NCBI RefSeq assembly: GCF_042445055.1
Contig: NZ_CP170339.1
Location: 2,170,001-2,234,000 of the forward strand
Length of the DNA: 64,000 nt
Direction: 5' to 3'
DNA from: Falsihalocynthiibacter sp042445055
Lineage (GTDB): Bacteria; Pseudomonadota; Alphaproteobacteria; Rhodobacterales; Rhodobacteraceae
Shown here: piece after piece, positions 8,426 to 15,679 of the stretch
Layout: every line of letters starts with the position of its first letter
Numbering within the stretch: position 1 is the first letter of the stretch
Position numbers and translations under genes: made by a program
Notes under the pieces: model-generated
Databases searched by the model: none
The model's input: only the letters and a program-made list of their open reading frames with translations
Told to the model about the DNA's origin: nothing

Positions 8426-9205
8426 ATGTTTTCACGACGTCATTTCTTAAAAACAAGCGCAGCCACAGCAGGTGCGATCACGGTACTCCCTGCATTTGCC
8501 ACAGCCGAGGAGCATATGATGGAGTTTGCAGACGGAACGGTAAAGATAACGCCAATCTCGCACGCCTCGTTTATCCTCGAAACGCCCTCTGCGGTTATCT
8601 ATGTTGATCCAGTCGGTGACCCCTCGCAATATGAAGGGAAGCCACCAGCGGATCTTGCGCTCATCACGCACCAGCACGGCGACCACCTTAACAACGAAAC
8701 CCTCGCCGCCATCATAGGGGATGACACAAAGCTCATCTCCAACCAAGGAGCGCAGGCCGAAATGACGCCTGAGCTTGCCGAAAAAGCTCAAGTGATCGGC
8801 AATGGAGAAACAACCGATTTCGGTGACATCAAGATCGAAGCCATTCCCGCCTATAACACAACCGAGGGCCGCCTCGACTTCCACCCCCGAGGGCGCGACA
8901 ACGGCTATGTTCTGAATATCGGTGATGCTCGCGTGTACGTTTCTGGCGATACAGAGGACATCCCGGAAATGCGTGCGCTTGAGAATATCGACGTTGCATT
9001 CCTGTGTATGAACCTACCTTTCACAATGGACATCGAGGCCGCCGCAAGCGCAGTCGCGGAATTCAAGCCAGCGGTGGTGATCCCCTACCACTATCGCGGT
9101 CGCGATGATGGCTCGCAGGACCCCAAAGAGTTCGCCAAGCTTCTAGACGACGCGGTTCAAGTCGAGTTGGCCGACTGGTATGGCGCAGGCGCAGGCAACC
9201 ATTAA
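8426..9205 (+). CDS. Tat-exported MBL-fold metal-dependent hydrolase (UlaG/UPF0173-like)
   Basis: 259 residues. A twin-arginine leader (SRRHFLKTS at residues 3-11, hydrophobic stretch, cleavage near ATA-EE) predicts export of the folded enzyme. The beta-lactamase-fold metal motif HQHGDH gives His82, His84, Asp86 and His87. Further landmarks are NQGAQAEM, VYVSGDTEDI and the late histidine VVIPYHY. This combination matches the UlaG/YtnP-like small lactonase-type branch; substrate is not predictable. GGAGAG precedes the ATG. A two-way hairpin follows. Confidence 0.85.
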   Translation: MFSRRHFLKTSAATAGAITVLPAFATAEEHMMEFADGTVKITPISHASFILETPSAVIYVDPVGDPSQYEGKPPADLALITHQHGDHLNNETLAAIIGDDTKLISNQGAQAEMTPELAEKAQVIGNGETTDFGDIKIEAIPAYNTTEGRLDFHPRGRDNGYVLNIGDARVYVSGDTEDIPEMRALENIDVAFLCMNLPFTMDIEAAASAVAEFKPAVVIPYHYRGRDDGSQDPKEFAKLLDDAVQVELADWYGAGAGNH

Positions 9206-9210
9206 AATAT

Positions 9211-9240
9211 TGGGCGCATCCCAATCGCGGGGTGCGCCCA
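9211..9240. terminator. Bidirectional terminator hairpin
   Basis: TGGGCGCATCCC (9211-9222) pairs with GGGGTGCGCCCA (9229-9240) with one wobble, around AATCGC. It lies between two convergent genes and is followed by TTTCGTT. Confidence 0.7.
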
Positions 9241-9245
9241 TTTCG

Positions 9246-9491
9246 TTAGCCATCACTTGGCGCATTGGCACGATAATACTCCCACGCATCCACAGTTTCT
9301 CCTGAGGCAAGCATGCAATATCCTGTTTGCCCACCTTCCTCATCGCGGATTTCATAGGTTCCGCCGCTTTCGACACAGAAATCAGCGGCGGGATTACTAA
9401 CCTCTGTGTTTTGCTTGGACATCGCCGCCACCGCGCCAACAGCGCCCGCAGATACAACGGCAGCGCAGGAAATCATCCCCATAAACTTCAT
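9246..9491 (-). CDS. DUF333-containing exported small protein
   Basis: 81 residues from the ATG at 9491, chosen because GGAG lies seven bases upstream; a TTG at 9506 is less likely. A signal-peptide-like start (MKFMGMISCAAVVSAGAVGAVAA) is followed by the DUF333 core: NPAADFCVESGG, the IRDEEGGQTGYCML hairpin and a final EYYRAN. Two Cys residues could form a disulfide. The family is annotated as hemolysin-like or heat-shock-related in enterics, without proven function. Confidence 0.8.
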   Translation of the reverse strand: MKFMGMISCAAVVSAGAVGAVAAMSKQNTEVSNPAADFCVESGGTYEIRDEEGGQTGYCMLASGETVDAWEYYRANAPSDG

Positions 9492-9816
9492 AAAATTCTC
9501 CAACAATCAAAATACTCTCACGAGTCTAGCGCCGTTATCAGAACAGTAAATAGTGTAGGCTTGGTAAATCCCAGTGGGTGGCACTAAATTGCCTTAGAAG
9601 ACCATAAATCGCGGCGACACTAACGAGCCTAATTCGTAAAAATCGATCGAATCTATCGCAATACAACAATTGAGCAGAGTGGGGCTGCCCAGTTGAGCCC
9701 TATCAAATGGATGGATGCATGCAATTACCGTTTACAACGATGCTCATGCCCAAAGTGTCTATTTTTTTGGATCAATCTATATAGAATGGGTTGAGGGACA
9801 AATCATGGTGTAAACA
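9492..9816. other. AT-rich intergenic region at the left border of the accessory patch
   Basis: 325 bases without a convincing gene. The stretch is visibly more AT-rich than its flanks and must hold the promoters of the divergent DUF333 and acyltransferase genes. ACTAAATTGCC occurs at 9582-9592 and again at 9822-9832. I could not find a copy of the tRNA-Thr 3' end here, so an attachment site is not supported. Confidence 0.5.
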
Positions 9817-10326
9817 GTGTCTACTAAATTGCCAAATGGATGGTTTAATATTAGTCCCGAGAGGTATGCAGATCTCGGAGCAATGCTCTACTTATCTTCC
9901 CTTACAAAGACGCACAATCAGCGCTCTTTAACGCAAGCCATATATGCCTTCGAAACGCCATGGAGACTCAAACAATATCACATCTTCCGAGAAAACGGCT
10001 TTCCGCGTGGTTTTGCAACGTTTGCCGGATTAAGCCCTCAAGCGGAGCATAAGTATGCCGTAAAGGGCGAGGCTCTCACTGATAAAGATTTTGCCTCCGG
10101 GCCTTCATTTTGGATCGTTGATGTAGTCGCACCATTTGGACAAATTCGCCAAATTGTTAACATATTGAAGCGAGAAATTCCTCACAAACGCGTACGTACA
10201 AATCGCATGGATAGCGATTTGTCCCAACAACGAATTGTGGAATGGACCAAGGATGACACAGGCAAGATACATATGCGCCTCTTCAAGAAGCCGGACTTCG
10301 AGCGTCTGCTTTCTGAGGAAGTTTGA
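9817..10326 (+). CDS. Toxin-activating lysine acyltransferase (HlyC family)
   Basis: 169 residues. HlyC-type enzymes move an acyl chain from acyl-ACP to internal lysines of RTX toxins in the cytoplasm. The matching core is GFPRGFATFAGLSPQAEHKY, then FASGPSFWIVDVVAPFG. The two catalytic residues are present as His33 (KTHNQ) and Asp102 (IVDVVAPFG), 69 residues apart, the same spacing as His23 and Asp92 of E. coli HlyC as I recall it. Start is GTG with only a weak, distant purine run upstream. It is followed three bases later by a Hint-domain gene; no RTX toxin or type I secretion gene lies in the window. Base composition is AT-rich relative to the neighbourhood. Confidence 0.85.
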   Translation: MSTKLPNGWFNISPERYADLGAMLYLSSLTKTHNQRSLTQAIYAFETPWRLKQYHIFRENGFPRGFATFAGLSPQAEHKYAVKGEALTDKDFASGPSFWIVDVVAPFGQIRQIVNILKREIPHKRVRTNRMDSDLSQQRIVEWTKDDTGKIHMRLFKKPDFERLLSEEV

Positions 10327-10329
10327 GCA

Positions 10330-11298
10330 ATGGTATCGATAGCCCCAATTGGTACCGTACTAATTGAGATCAGTGGAGACACCACTGGCTTCGTGACCGG
10401 CGACCCTCCAGATGATGCAACAGGTGACCTCGACGCGACAGTTACCCTACCTAACCCGGGCTGGACATACCTAGCAACAACTTGGGAAATTTCGGGTGAT
10501 CCTGGGATTGGGACCGCAACAATCAATGCTGGAGGAGAATGGAACTACGTTGTTGACCCAGACGAATACGCTGACTTGGATGATGGAGAAATTGTATTTG
10601 ATACATTTCAAGTCACGGCAACGGCTTACGCTCTCAATCCAGGCGGCGGCATTCAGTTTGAAACGCAAACACAGAATATCAGGATTGCAATTGAGGCCGT
10701 TTGCTTCGTATCTGGCACGCTCATTGACACTATGCATGGCCCTGTACCCGTAGAGGATTTGAGAGTTAATGACATGTTGGTCACTCGAGATAATGGTTTA
10801 CAACCAATCCGTTGGGTGGAAAGCAATGAAGTGAGCGCGGAGCGCACAAACATTGTTCCCAGCCTTCGACCCGTGCGAATAAAGCCTGGAGCACTTGGGA
10901 ATGGGCTGCCTCGTCGGGACTTATACGTGTCACAGCAACACAGAATTATGGTTTCTGGAGCTGCCGTTCAGCTTTTTTTCGGCGAAAGTGATGTGCTCGT
11001 GGAGGCCAAGGCATTGTGTGGCTGGCCAGGTATTGAAATTGTTAGTGTAACGAAGTCAGTAGAGTATTTTCATATTCTCTTAGATCATCATGAAATACTT
11101 AACGCTGAGGGTGCTCCCGCAGAGAGCCTATTTCTTGGCGAGGAAACACTCCATACACTGAGCTCCGCGGGTCTTCAAGAATTGGCTGAGATATTCCAAG
11201 GAGTAGAGGCATGCCTTCCCAACGGTTTTGGAAAGGCTGCCCGCCGAATTGCTCGTAACTATGAGGCCATAGTGTTGGACACTGTCAAGTTTTTGTAA
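10330..11298 (+). CDS. VCBS-like plus Hint (hedgehog/intein) domain protein
   Basis: 322 residues. The N-terminal ~115 residues form a VCBS/cadherin-like beta domain (ATINAGGEWNYVVDPDEYADLDDGE, then DTFQVTATA). From Cys125 a Hint domain begins: CFVSGTLIDT, the DLRVNDMLVTRDNG block, SQQHR with His204, and FHILLDHHEIL with His253/254. Such Hint proteins are frequent in Rhodobacteraceae and are thought to be secreted or self-processing; no cleavage product can be proved here. The ATG lies three bases after the acyltransferase stop with GAGGAAG overlapping its end, so the two are probably translated together and the Hint protein is the obvious candidate substrate. Confidence 0.8.
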   Translation: MVSIAPIGTVLIEISGDTTGFVTGDPPDDATGDLDATVTLPNPGWTYLATTWEISGDPGIGTATINAGGEWNYVVDPDEYADLDDGEIVFDTFQVTATAYALNPGGGIQFETQTQNIRIAIEAVCFVSGTLIDTMHGPVPVEDLRVNDMLVTRDNGLQPIRWVESNEVSAERTNIVPSLRPVRIKPGALGNGLPRRDLYVSQQHRIMVSGAAVQLFFGESDVLVEAKALCGWPGIEIVSVTKSVEYFHILLDHHEILNAEGAPAESLFLGEETLHTLSSAGLQELAEIFQGVEACLPNGFGKAARRIARNYEAIVLDTVKFL

Positions 11299-11337
11299 GT
11301 TGCCTTGATGGTCACAAAAGGCATTGTGTTTTTTTAG

Positions 11338-11744
11338 AAGCAGTGGCCAGAAATTCTGGATGCAGGTCTTAGGACAGACCACGGCAAACGGCGCCTAGAG
11401 GCTCAGGAAAAATTTTCTGTTCTCAAGCCCATTGATCGAGATATGGCTGCCCCGCAAGGTTTTCTTGCAGAGCTTGAGGGGGTGATACGAGTTCACATGT
11501 CTGAACCTGAGTTTGGCGTGAGTGAACTAGCAAATCTATGCGGAACTCATCGGGAAACGCAGAACAACAGACTAAAAACCTATGGCCTGACGGGTTCGAC
11601 TTTGGTCGCGCAACTCAAACTAGTGGAGGCAGAGAAACTGCTGGCAAAGGACAAGAGGTCCGTAGGCGAAACAGCACTGAAGCTCGGATATTCCGATCCT
11701 ACTGCTTTCTCACGGGGTTTTTCGCAAATGGACCGGCATGTCGC
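11338..11744 (+). pseudogene. AraC-type HTH regulator remnant, frameshifted and cut by the IS element
   Basis: The open frame after a TAG at 11335 encodes an AraC-like helix-turn-helix region (FGVSELANLCGTHRETQNNRLKTYG, later VGETALKLGYSDPTAFSR). The expected continuation VFRKWTGMS is present but in another frame: reading CGG GTT TTT CGC AAA TGG restores it, so the GGGG run at 11714-11717 carries one extra base. Host sequence then stops at 11744, where the IS3 inverted repeat begins. The N-terminal portion is also missing. It is therefore a decayed fragment, although a 110-residue frame from ATG 11443 still exists and reads into the IS. Confidence 0.75.
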
Positions 11745-11768
11745 TGATCAGCCCCACCTAAGTAGTCC
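11745..11768. repeat. IS3 left terminal inverted repeat
   Basis: TGATCAGCCCCACCT followed by AAGTAGTCC. It aligns to the right end with one gap; conserved positions include TG.TC, CCCC, AAGT and GTCC. Confidence 0.75.
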
Positions 11769-11778
11769 AGTTTGAATG

Positions 11779-12582
11779 TTAGTGCATGATCGGCCTTAGT
11801 TCCATCGGGACGATGGTTTCCGGAGCCGGCGGGCGGTAGCCCAGAGCACTGTGTGGTCGTTTGGTATTGTAGTGTTTCCTCCAGCTTTCGATGATAATCT
11901 GTGCTTCGCGTAGAGTGTAAAAGCTCTCCCCGTTCAGCAACTCGTCGCGGAACCGGGCATTGAAACTTTCGCAATACCCATTCTCCCACGGCGAGCCAGG
12001 CTCAATGTAAGCCGTTTTGGCTCCAACCGCCTCAATCCAGTCTCGAACAGCCCGAGCTATGAACTCCGGGCCGTTGTCCGACCTGATGTAGGCCGGAACG
12101 CCGCGCAAGATGAACAGATCCGTGAGTGCGTCGATGACTTCTGTCGAGTTCAACTTCCGCTTCACCCGGATCGCCAGGCATTCCCGGCTGTATTCGTCCA
12201 AGATGTTCAGGGTCCGGAACGCTTTCCCGTCATCAGTTCGATGATGAACGAAGTCATACGACCAGACGTGGTTGCGATACTCTGGCCGCAGCCGGACACA
12301 TGAGCCATCATTTAGCCAGAGCCGCCCCTTCTTGGGTTGTTTCATGGGTACTTTGAGCCCCTCACGCCGCCACAACCGTTCAACCCGCTTGTCGTTCACC
12401 TGCCAGCCCGCATCCCTGAGCAGAGCCGCAATCCGGCGATACCCGTACCGGCCATACTGACGTGCCAGTTCGATCATATCAGCAACCAGCCGTTCTTCGT
12501 CACTTCGGTCAACAGGCAACCGCCTCTGGGTGGATCGGTTCTGCCCCAAAACACGACAGATCCGCCGCTCAGACACCCGCAC
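11779..12582 (-). CDS. IS3-family transposase OrfB (DDE integrase core)
   Basis: 267 residues from a GTG at 12582. The N-terminus RRICRVLGQNRSTQRR and the HTH_21-like QYGRYGYRRIAALLRDAGW precede an rve/RNase H-like core: Asp in VWSYDFVHHR, Asp in YIRSDNGPEF and Glu in WENGYCESFN. All three catalytic acids are present. In IS3 elements OrfB is usually made as an OrfAB fusion by -1 frameshifting; here the OrfB frame extends upstream without a stop to the slippery site at 12633-12639, so the separate GTG start may be minor. Confidence 0.92.
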   Translation of the reverse strand: MRVSERRICRVLGQNRSTQRRLPVDRSDEERLVADMIELARQYGRYGYRRIAALLRDAGWQVNDKRVERLWRREGLKVPMKQPKKGRLWLNDGSCVRLRPEYRNHVWSYDFVHHRTDDGKAFRTLNILDEYSRECLAIRVKRKLNSTEVIDALTDLFILRGVPAYIRSDNGPEFIARAVRDWIEAVGAKTAYIEPGSPWENGYCESFNARFRDELLNGESFYTLREAQIIIESWRKHYNTKRPHSALGYRPPAPETIVPMELRPIMH

Positions 12583-12626
12583 CTCATTGCGAATGTGATC
12601 GATGCAGGCGCGGCGGCGCGAGGGGC

Positions 12627-12905
12627 TCAGAAGTTTCCCCGTGCGGCTTCCGACAGGATCAACTTGTCCAGGGTCAGATCAGATACGGCTCGCCGCAGTC
12701 GATCATTCTCCTTCTGAAGCCGCTTTAGTTCCCTCAGTTGGTCGGTTCCCATTCCGCCATATTGTTTGCGCCAACGATAAAACGTCTGTTCAGTTATCTG
12801 CACTTGCCGGATTGCATCAACACGCGGCATGCCTTGACCGCAAAGCACCTCAACCTGCCGCAACTTCGTGACAATCTCTTCTGGCTTGTGTCGCTTAATT
12901 CCCAT
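12627..12905 (-). CDS. IS3-family OrfA (HTH_Tnp_1)
   Basis: 92 residues from the ATG at 12905, which has GGAGG upstream. The helix-turn-helix (KPEEIVTKLRQVEVLCGQG..., EQTFYRWRKQYGG) binds the IS ends, and the heptad segment LKRLQKENDRLRRAVSDLTLDKLIL is the usual leucine-zipper dimerisation region. It ends ARGNF just past a GGGAAAC heptamer. Confidence 0.9.
   Translation of the reverse strand: MGIKRHKPEEIVTKLRQVEVLCGQGMPRVDAIRQVQITEQTFYRWRKQYGGMGTDQLRELKRLQKENDRLRRAVSDLTLDKLILSEAARGNF
12633..12639 (-). promoter_or_regulatory. Programmed -1 frameshift site GGGAAAC
   Basis: On the minus strand the codons read CGG GGA AAC TTC TGA, so the heptamer G-GGA-AAC is in the correct phase for a tandem -1 slip (X XXY YYZ) one codon before the OrfA stop. 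Slipping continues as CTT CTG AGC CCC, the OrfB frame, giving an OrfAB fusion transposase. Confidence 0.65.
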
Positions 12906-12936
12906 TTTCAATCCTCCGATTCCTAACTATAGGGGC

Positions 12937-12961
12937 GGACCACTTCAAAGGGGGAGGACCA
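12937..12961. repeat. IS3 right terminal inverted repeat
   Basis: Read on the minus strand from 12961 it is TGGTCCTCCCCCTTTGAAG followed by TGGTCC. It pairs with the left repeat with several mismatches and one gap. Confidence 0.75.
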
Positions 12962-13531
12962 ATAGGTTGGGTCCGTTTCGGCAATTCCACTTGCAACCAC
13001 ATACCGAAATACAGAGCCAATCCGTGCTCGAAGTCTGTGTGCGGTCTAATAATTTCCTTCGGCCTCGACGTTCCGGAGTGTTTTGAAGATCAAAGGGGCC
13101 TTGATTTCAGTAATCGGCCTGCGACCAAAATCCCGATTGGCGAGCTTGAGATGATAAGAAGTTCTATCTAGAGCTGCTTTCGGTTTACCCTCTTTTCGTT
13201 GCTTCTCCAAAAATGCTTCACCAAGTTTTTCAAAGGTTTCCCCTTTAGCCGCTTCTCGAGCACGCCTTTCATCTTTTTTGGCTTCATTAGGATCGATGTT
13301 TTGTGAGAGTAAAGCTTTGGCCGCTTCTCGAGATTGCCTAGCCTGAACCAAACTTATTGCCGGATAATCCCCTTTTACAAATAACTTCTCCTAACCATCA
13401 ATTCAGTATTTAAGCCGCCAAGGCTTAGAACCGCTGACTTTGACCAATAGGAATAAGCCCGCGAAGTCACTTACATTGTAGCGCTTCTCTCGAGATTTCA
13501 AGTTTTGAATCTGTATGTCAATTAAGGGCAT
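12962..13531 (-). pseudogene. P4-type tyrosine integrase remnant with three in-frame stop codons
   Basis: From an ATG at 13531 one continuous minus-strand frame reads like the N-terminal half of a P4/CP4-57-type integrase: NLKSREKRYNVSDFAGLFLLV, GSKPWRLKY, then GDYPAISLVQARQSREAAKA, FEKLGEAFLEKQ and RLRARIGSVFRYVVASGIAETDPTY. It contains TGA at codon 43 (13405-13403), TAG at codon 47 (13393-13391) and TAG at codon 162 (13048-13046), each fitting a single-base change from a sense codon, with no frameshift. The frame then ends at the IS3 boundary, so the C-terminal catalytic domain with its Arg-His-Arg-Tyr residues is lost. It lies just downstream of tRNA-Thr in the same orientation, the normal position for an integrase of a tRNA-targeted island. 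Confidence 0.85.
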
Positions 13532-13697
13532 CTGGGGGACGCACTTTCCGCTTGAAAAATCGCACCCCCAAATTTTACCCCCAATCGGGGAGAGTACATC
13601 GCTGGATCAAAAAGAACAGCATCGGACAAACGATATAATGCGAACCTTTATAAACAAGGCCCTACCAGATGTCACTGGACGAATTTGTACGCTGAAA

Positions 13698-13773
13698 TGG
13701 TGCCCCCACACGGACTCGAACCGCGGACCTACTGATTACAAATCAGTTGCTCTACCAGCTGAGCTATAGGGGC
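13698..13773 (-). tRNA. tRNA-Thr (anticodon UGU), CCA encoded
   Basis: The minus strand folds as a complete 76-base cloverleaf. It has acceptor GCCCCTA with TGGGGGC (one G-U), a GCTC/GAGC D arm, anticodon stem ACTGA/TCAGT around TTTGTAA giving UGU, and a GGTTCGAGTCC T arm. A CCA end is encoded at 13700-13698. It is the likely attachment site of the decayed integrase next to its 3' end. Confidence 0.96.
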
Positions 13774-13892
13774 ACTGGATGGCGGTTATTTAGCGAGCGG
13801 GGATGGGGGATGCAAGACGGTTTATGAGGTTTTTGCAGAAAAAATTTGCGCTGGCTGATTTCCTTAGAAAATTCGCCTGTTTCGCTTTGGAA

Positions 13893-15575
13893 TTAGCCCT
13901 TTCGATGGGTGCGCGCGAGCAGAAGAACGGCGGATAGTCCGACGAGGATCACAAGAATCGCCGCGGGGGATGCGTCTGGGAGATTCTCAAGGCTGGCTTG
14001 TTCATAAACACGAGTGGCCAAGGTGTTAAAATTGAACGGTCGCAACAGCAGCGTCGCGGGGAGTTCTTTGACGCAATCGACGAACACCAAGAGGAGTGCC
14101 GTTCCGATTGAGCCGCGAATGAGTGGGAAATACACGCGCTTGAGCGTCCCGCCAGCGGTTTGCCCAAGGGAGCGTGCCGCGAGCGGAAGGCTGGGCGCTA
14201 CACGCCCGATAGCGGCGTCTAGCGCTCCCTGCGCAATTGCGAAGAAACGCACGGAATAGGCGAAGACGATCGCAAAACCTGTCCCTGTCATGAGAAGGCC
14301 GATGTTGCGGTCAAATACGTTCTCGATCCAGTCTGCGATCGCATGATCCATGGCGGCCATCGGAATCAACACGCCGACGCCAAGCACCGCACCGGGTGCG
14401 GCATATCCAAGTGTGGTCACGGGCAGCACCAATCGCGGCAATCCGCGGCCTGACAAACGCACACCGTAAACAAGGAACGTGGCGGCGATCACTGTTACAA
14501 GCGCTGCGGACCCCGCAACGACCAGAGTATTCACCAAGGCCGAAACCAGTCCGCGATTCTGCCATGCATCCAAATTCGTGAACGCGTGATAAGAAAGCAC
14601 CCCCGCCGGCAGCAGAAAGCCAATCGCAAAAGGCACGAAACAAAGGAAGGTCGCCACCCATGCCATCACCCCGCGCAAGGGAATTGGCACTACCGCGCGG
14701 GTCTGACGAGCCGCATTGTGAAAGCGGCTGTTGCGGCGCCCTACCCGCTCGAGGGCCATAAGGACAAAGATCACCAAGAGCACGACACCCGCAAGCTGCG
14801 CGGCGCCCCCTGCGTTATTACTCTCGAGCCAAGTGTTGAAAATACCCGTCGTCAGAGTTTGAACAGCGAAAAAATCTACAGTGCCAAAATCGCTCGCGGT
14901 TTCCATCATTACGACAGCGACACCGGCGGCGATTGCAGGGCGCGCCAAGGGCACACCAACACGCCAGAACCGCTTGAACGGCCCCGCTCCGAGGGCGCGG
15001 GCAACTTCGTAGCTTCCGCCTGAATGCTCCCGCAAAGCGGCGCGCGCCAGCAAGAAGACATAGGGGCATAGCGCCGCCGTCAAAACCACGACCGCCATAA
15101 AGAGCGAGCGAATTTCGGGGAACCAATAGTCCTGCCGATTCTGATACCCCATCAGCTCTCGCAAGGTCGTCTGAACGGGGCCCGCGTACTCAAGGAAGTC
15201 AACGATGCCATAGGCCCCCAAGTACGCTGGAATCGCGAGTGGCAGAAGCAAGAGCCACTGAAACCACCGCACCCCTGGAAAGACATACATCGTGGTCAGC
15301 CAGGCCGCCCCCATGCCGACCGCTGCGCTTAGTGTGCCGACAGAGACCATCAAGATCAAAGTGTTGCTCAGATATCGCGGCAAGACCGTCGCCATCAAAT
15401 GCGGCCAGATATTCTCGATGGGATGAAACGCAATCCAAATAACCGAAACGACGGGCGCAAGGACGAGCGCCGCAATCAATACTGCCCCCACAGACCAAAC
15501 GTCCGGAAGGAATCGGGCGAATAACCGCTTAAGAACGGAGTGATTTTGGCGAGGTGATACGTTTTCAACTGTCAT
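13893..15575 (-). CDS. Iron(III)-type ABC transporter permease (FbpB/AfuB-like, duplicated)
   Basis: 560 residues with two fused permease halves, each carrying an EAA-like loop (VARALGAGPFKRFWRVGVPLARPAI in the first, AARSLGQTAGGTLKRVYFPLIRG in the second) and about twelve membrane helices in total. This is the layout of FbpB-type ferric iron and related permeases. I chose the ATG at 15575 (MTVENV) because starts further upstream would run into the divergent gene; no strong ribosome site is visible. Neither a cognate binding protein nor an ATPase lies beside it, so these must be encoded elsewhere. Confidence 0.85.
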   Translation of the reverse strand: MTVENVSPRQNHSVLKRLFARFLPDVWSVGAVLIAALVLAPVVSVIWIAFHPIENIWPHLMATVLPRYLSNTLILMVSVGTLSAAVGMGAAWLTTMYVFPGVRWFQWLLLLPLAIPAYLGAYGIVDFLEYAGPVQTTLRELMGYQNRQDYWFPEIRSLFMAVVVLTAALCPYVFLLARAALREHSGGSYEVARALGAGPFKRFWRVGVPLARPAIAAGVAVVMMETASDFGTVDFFAVQTLTTGIFNTWLESNNAGGAAQLAGVVLLVIFVLMALERVGRRNSRFHNAARQTRAVVPIPLRGVMAWVATFLCFVPFAIGFLLPAGVLSYHAFTNLDAWQNRGLVSALVNTLVVAGSAALVTVIAATFLVYGVRLSGRGLPRLVLPVTTLGYAAPGAVLGVGVLIPMAAMDHAIADWIENVFDRNIGLLMTGTGFAIVFAYSVRFFAIAQGALDAAIGRVAPSLPLAARSLGQTAGGTLKRVYFPLIRGSIGTALLLVFVDCVKELPATLLLRPFNFNTLATRVYEQASLENLPDASPAAILVILVGLSAVLLLARTHRKG

Positions 15576-15679
15576 CGCGAAAGTGCTATCGGAAAGCGGT
15601 TTCACTGTCCAGAAAACCGCGTATATTATCGCAAACAAGAGCCGAGCCACGCGGCCAAAGCAGACTGAGGTATCGACCA

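Larger units (their letters stand above)
11745..12961 (-). mobile_element. Complete IS3-family insertion sequence (IS407-like group by resemblance)
   Basis: 1217 bases with imperfect terminal inverted repeats beginning TGATCAGCCCC at 11745 and, on the other strand, TGGTCCTCCCCC from 12961. It encodes OrfA and OrfB with an intact DDE catalytic core and a GGGAAAC slippery site between them, so it may be active. The flanks (TCGC on the left, ATAG on the right) do not form a target-site duplication, which suggests a rearrangement or deletion adjoining the element. It separates the AraC remnant from the integrase remnant. Confidence 0.88.

Noticed and set aside
9582..9832. ACTAAATTGCC repeat as an attachment site
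   Set aside because: An 11-base AT-rich repeat is expected by chance and is not similar to the tRNA-Thr 3' end.
12962..13531. Stop-codon recoding (for example selenocysteine) in the integrase
   Set aside because: Two different stop codons occur three times, no SECIS-like structure is evident and the gene is truncated by the IS; mutation decay is simpler.
13515..13769. An 84-codon plus-strand frame across the tRNA
   Set aside because: It runs through the antisense of tRNA-Thr and the integrase remnant and has no protein-like features.
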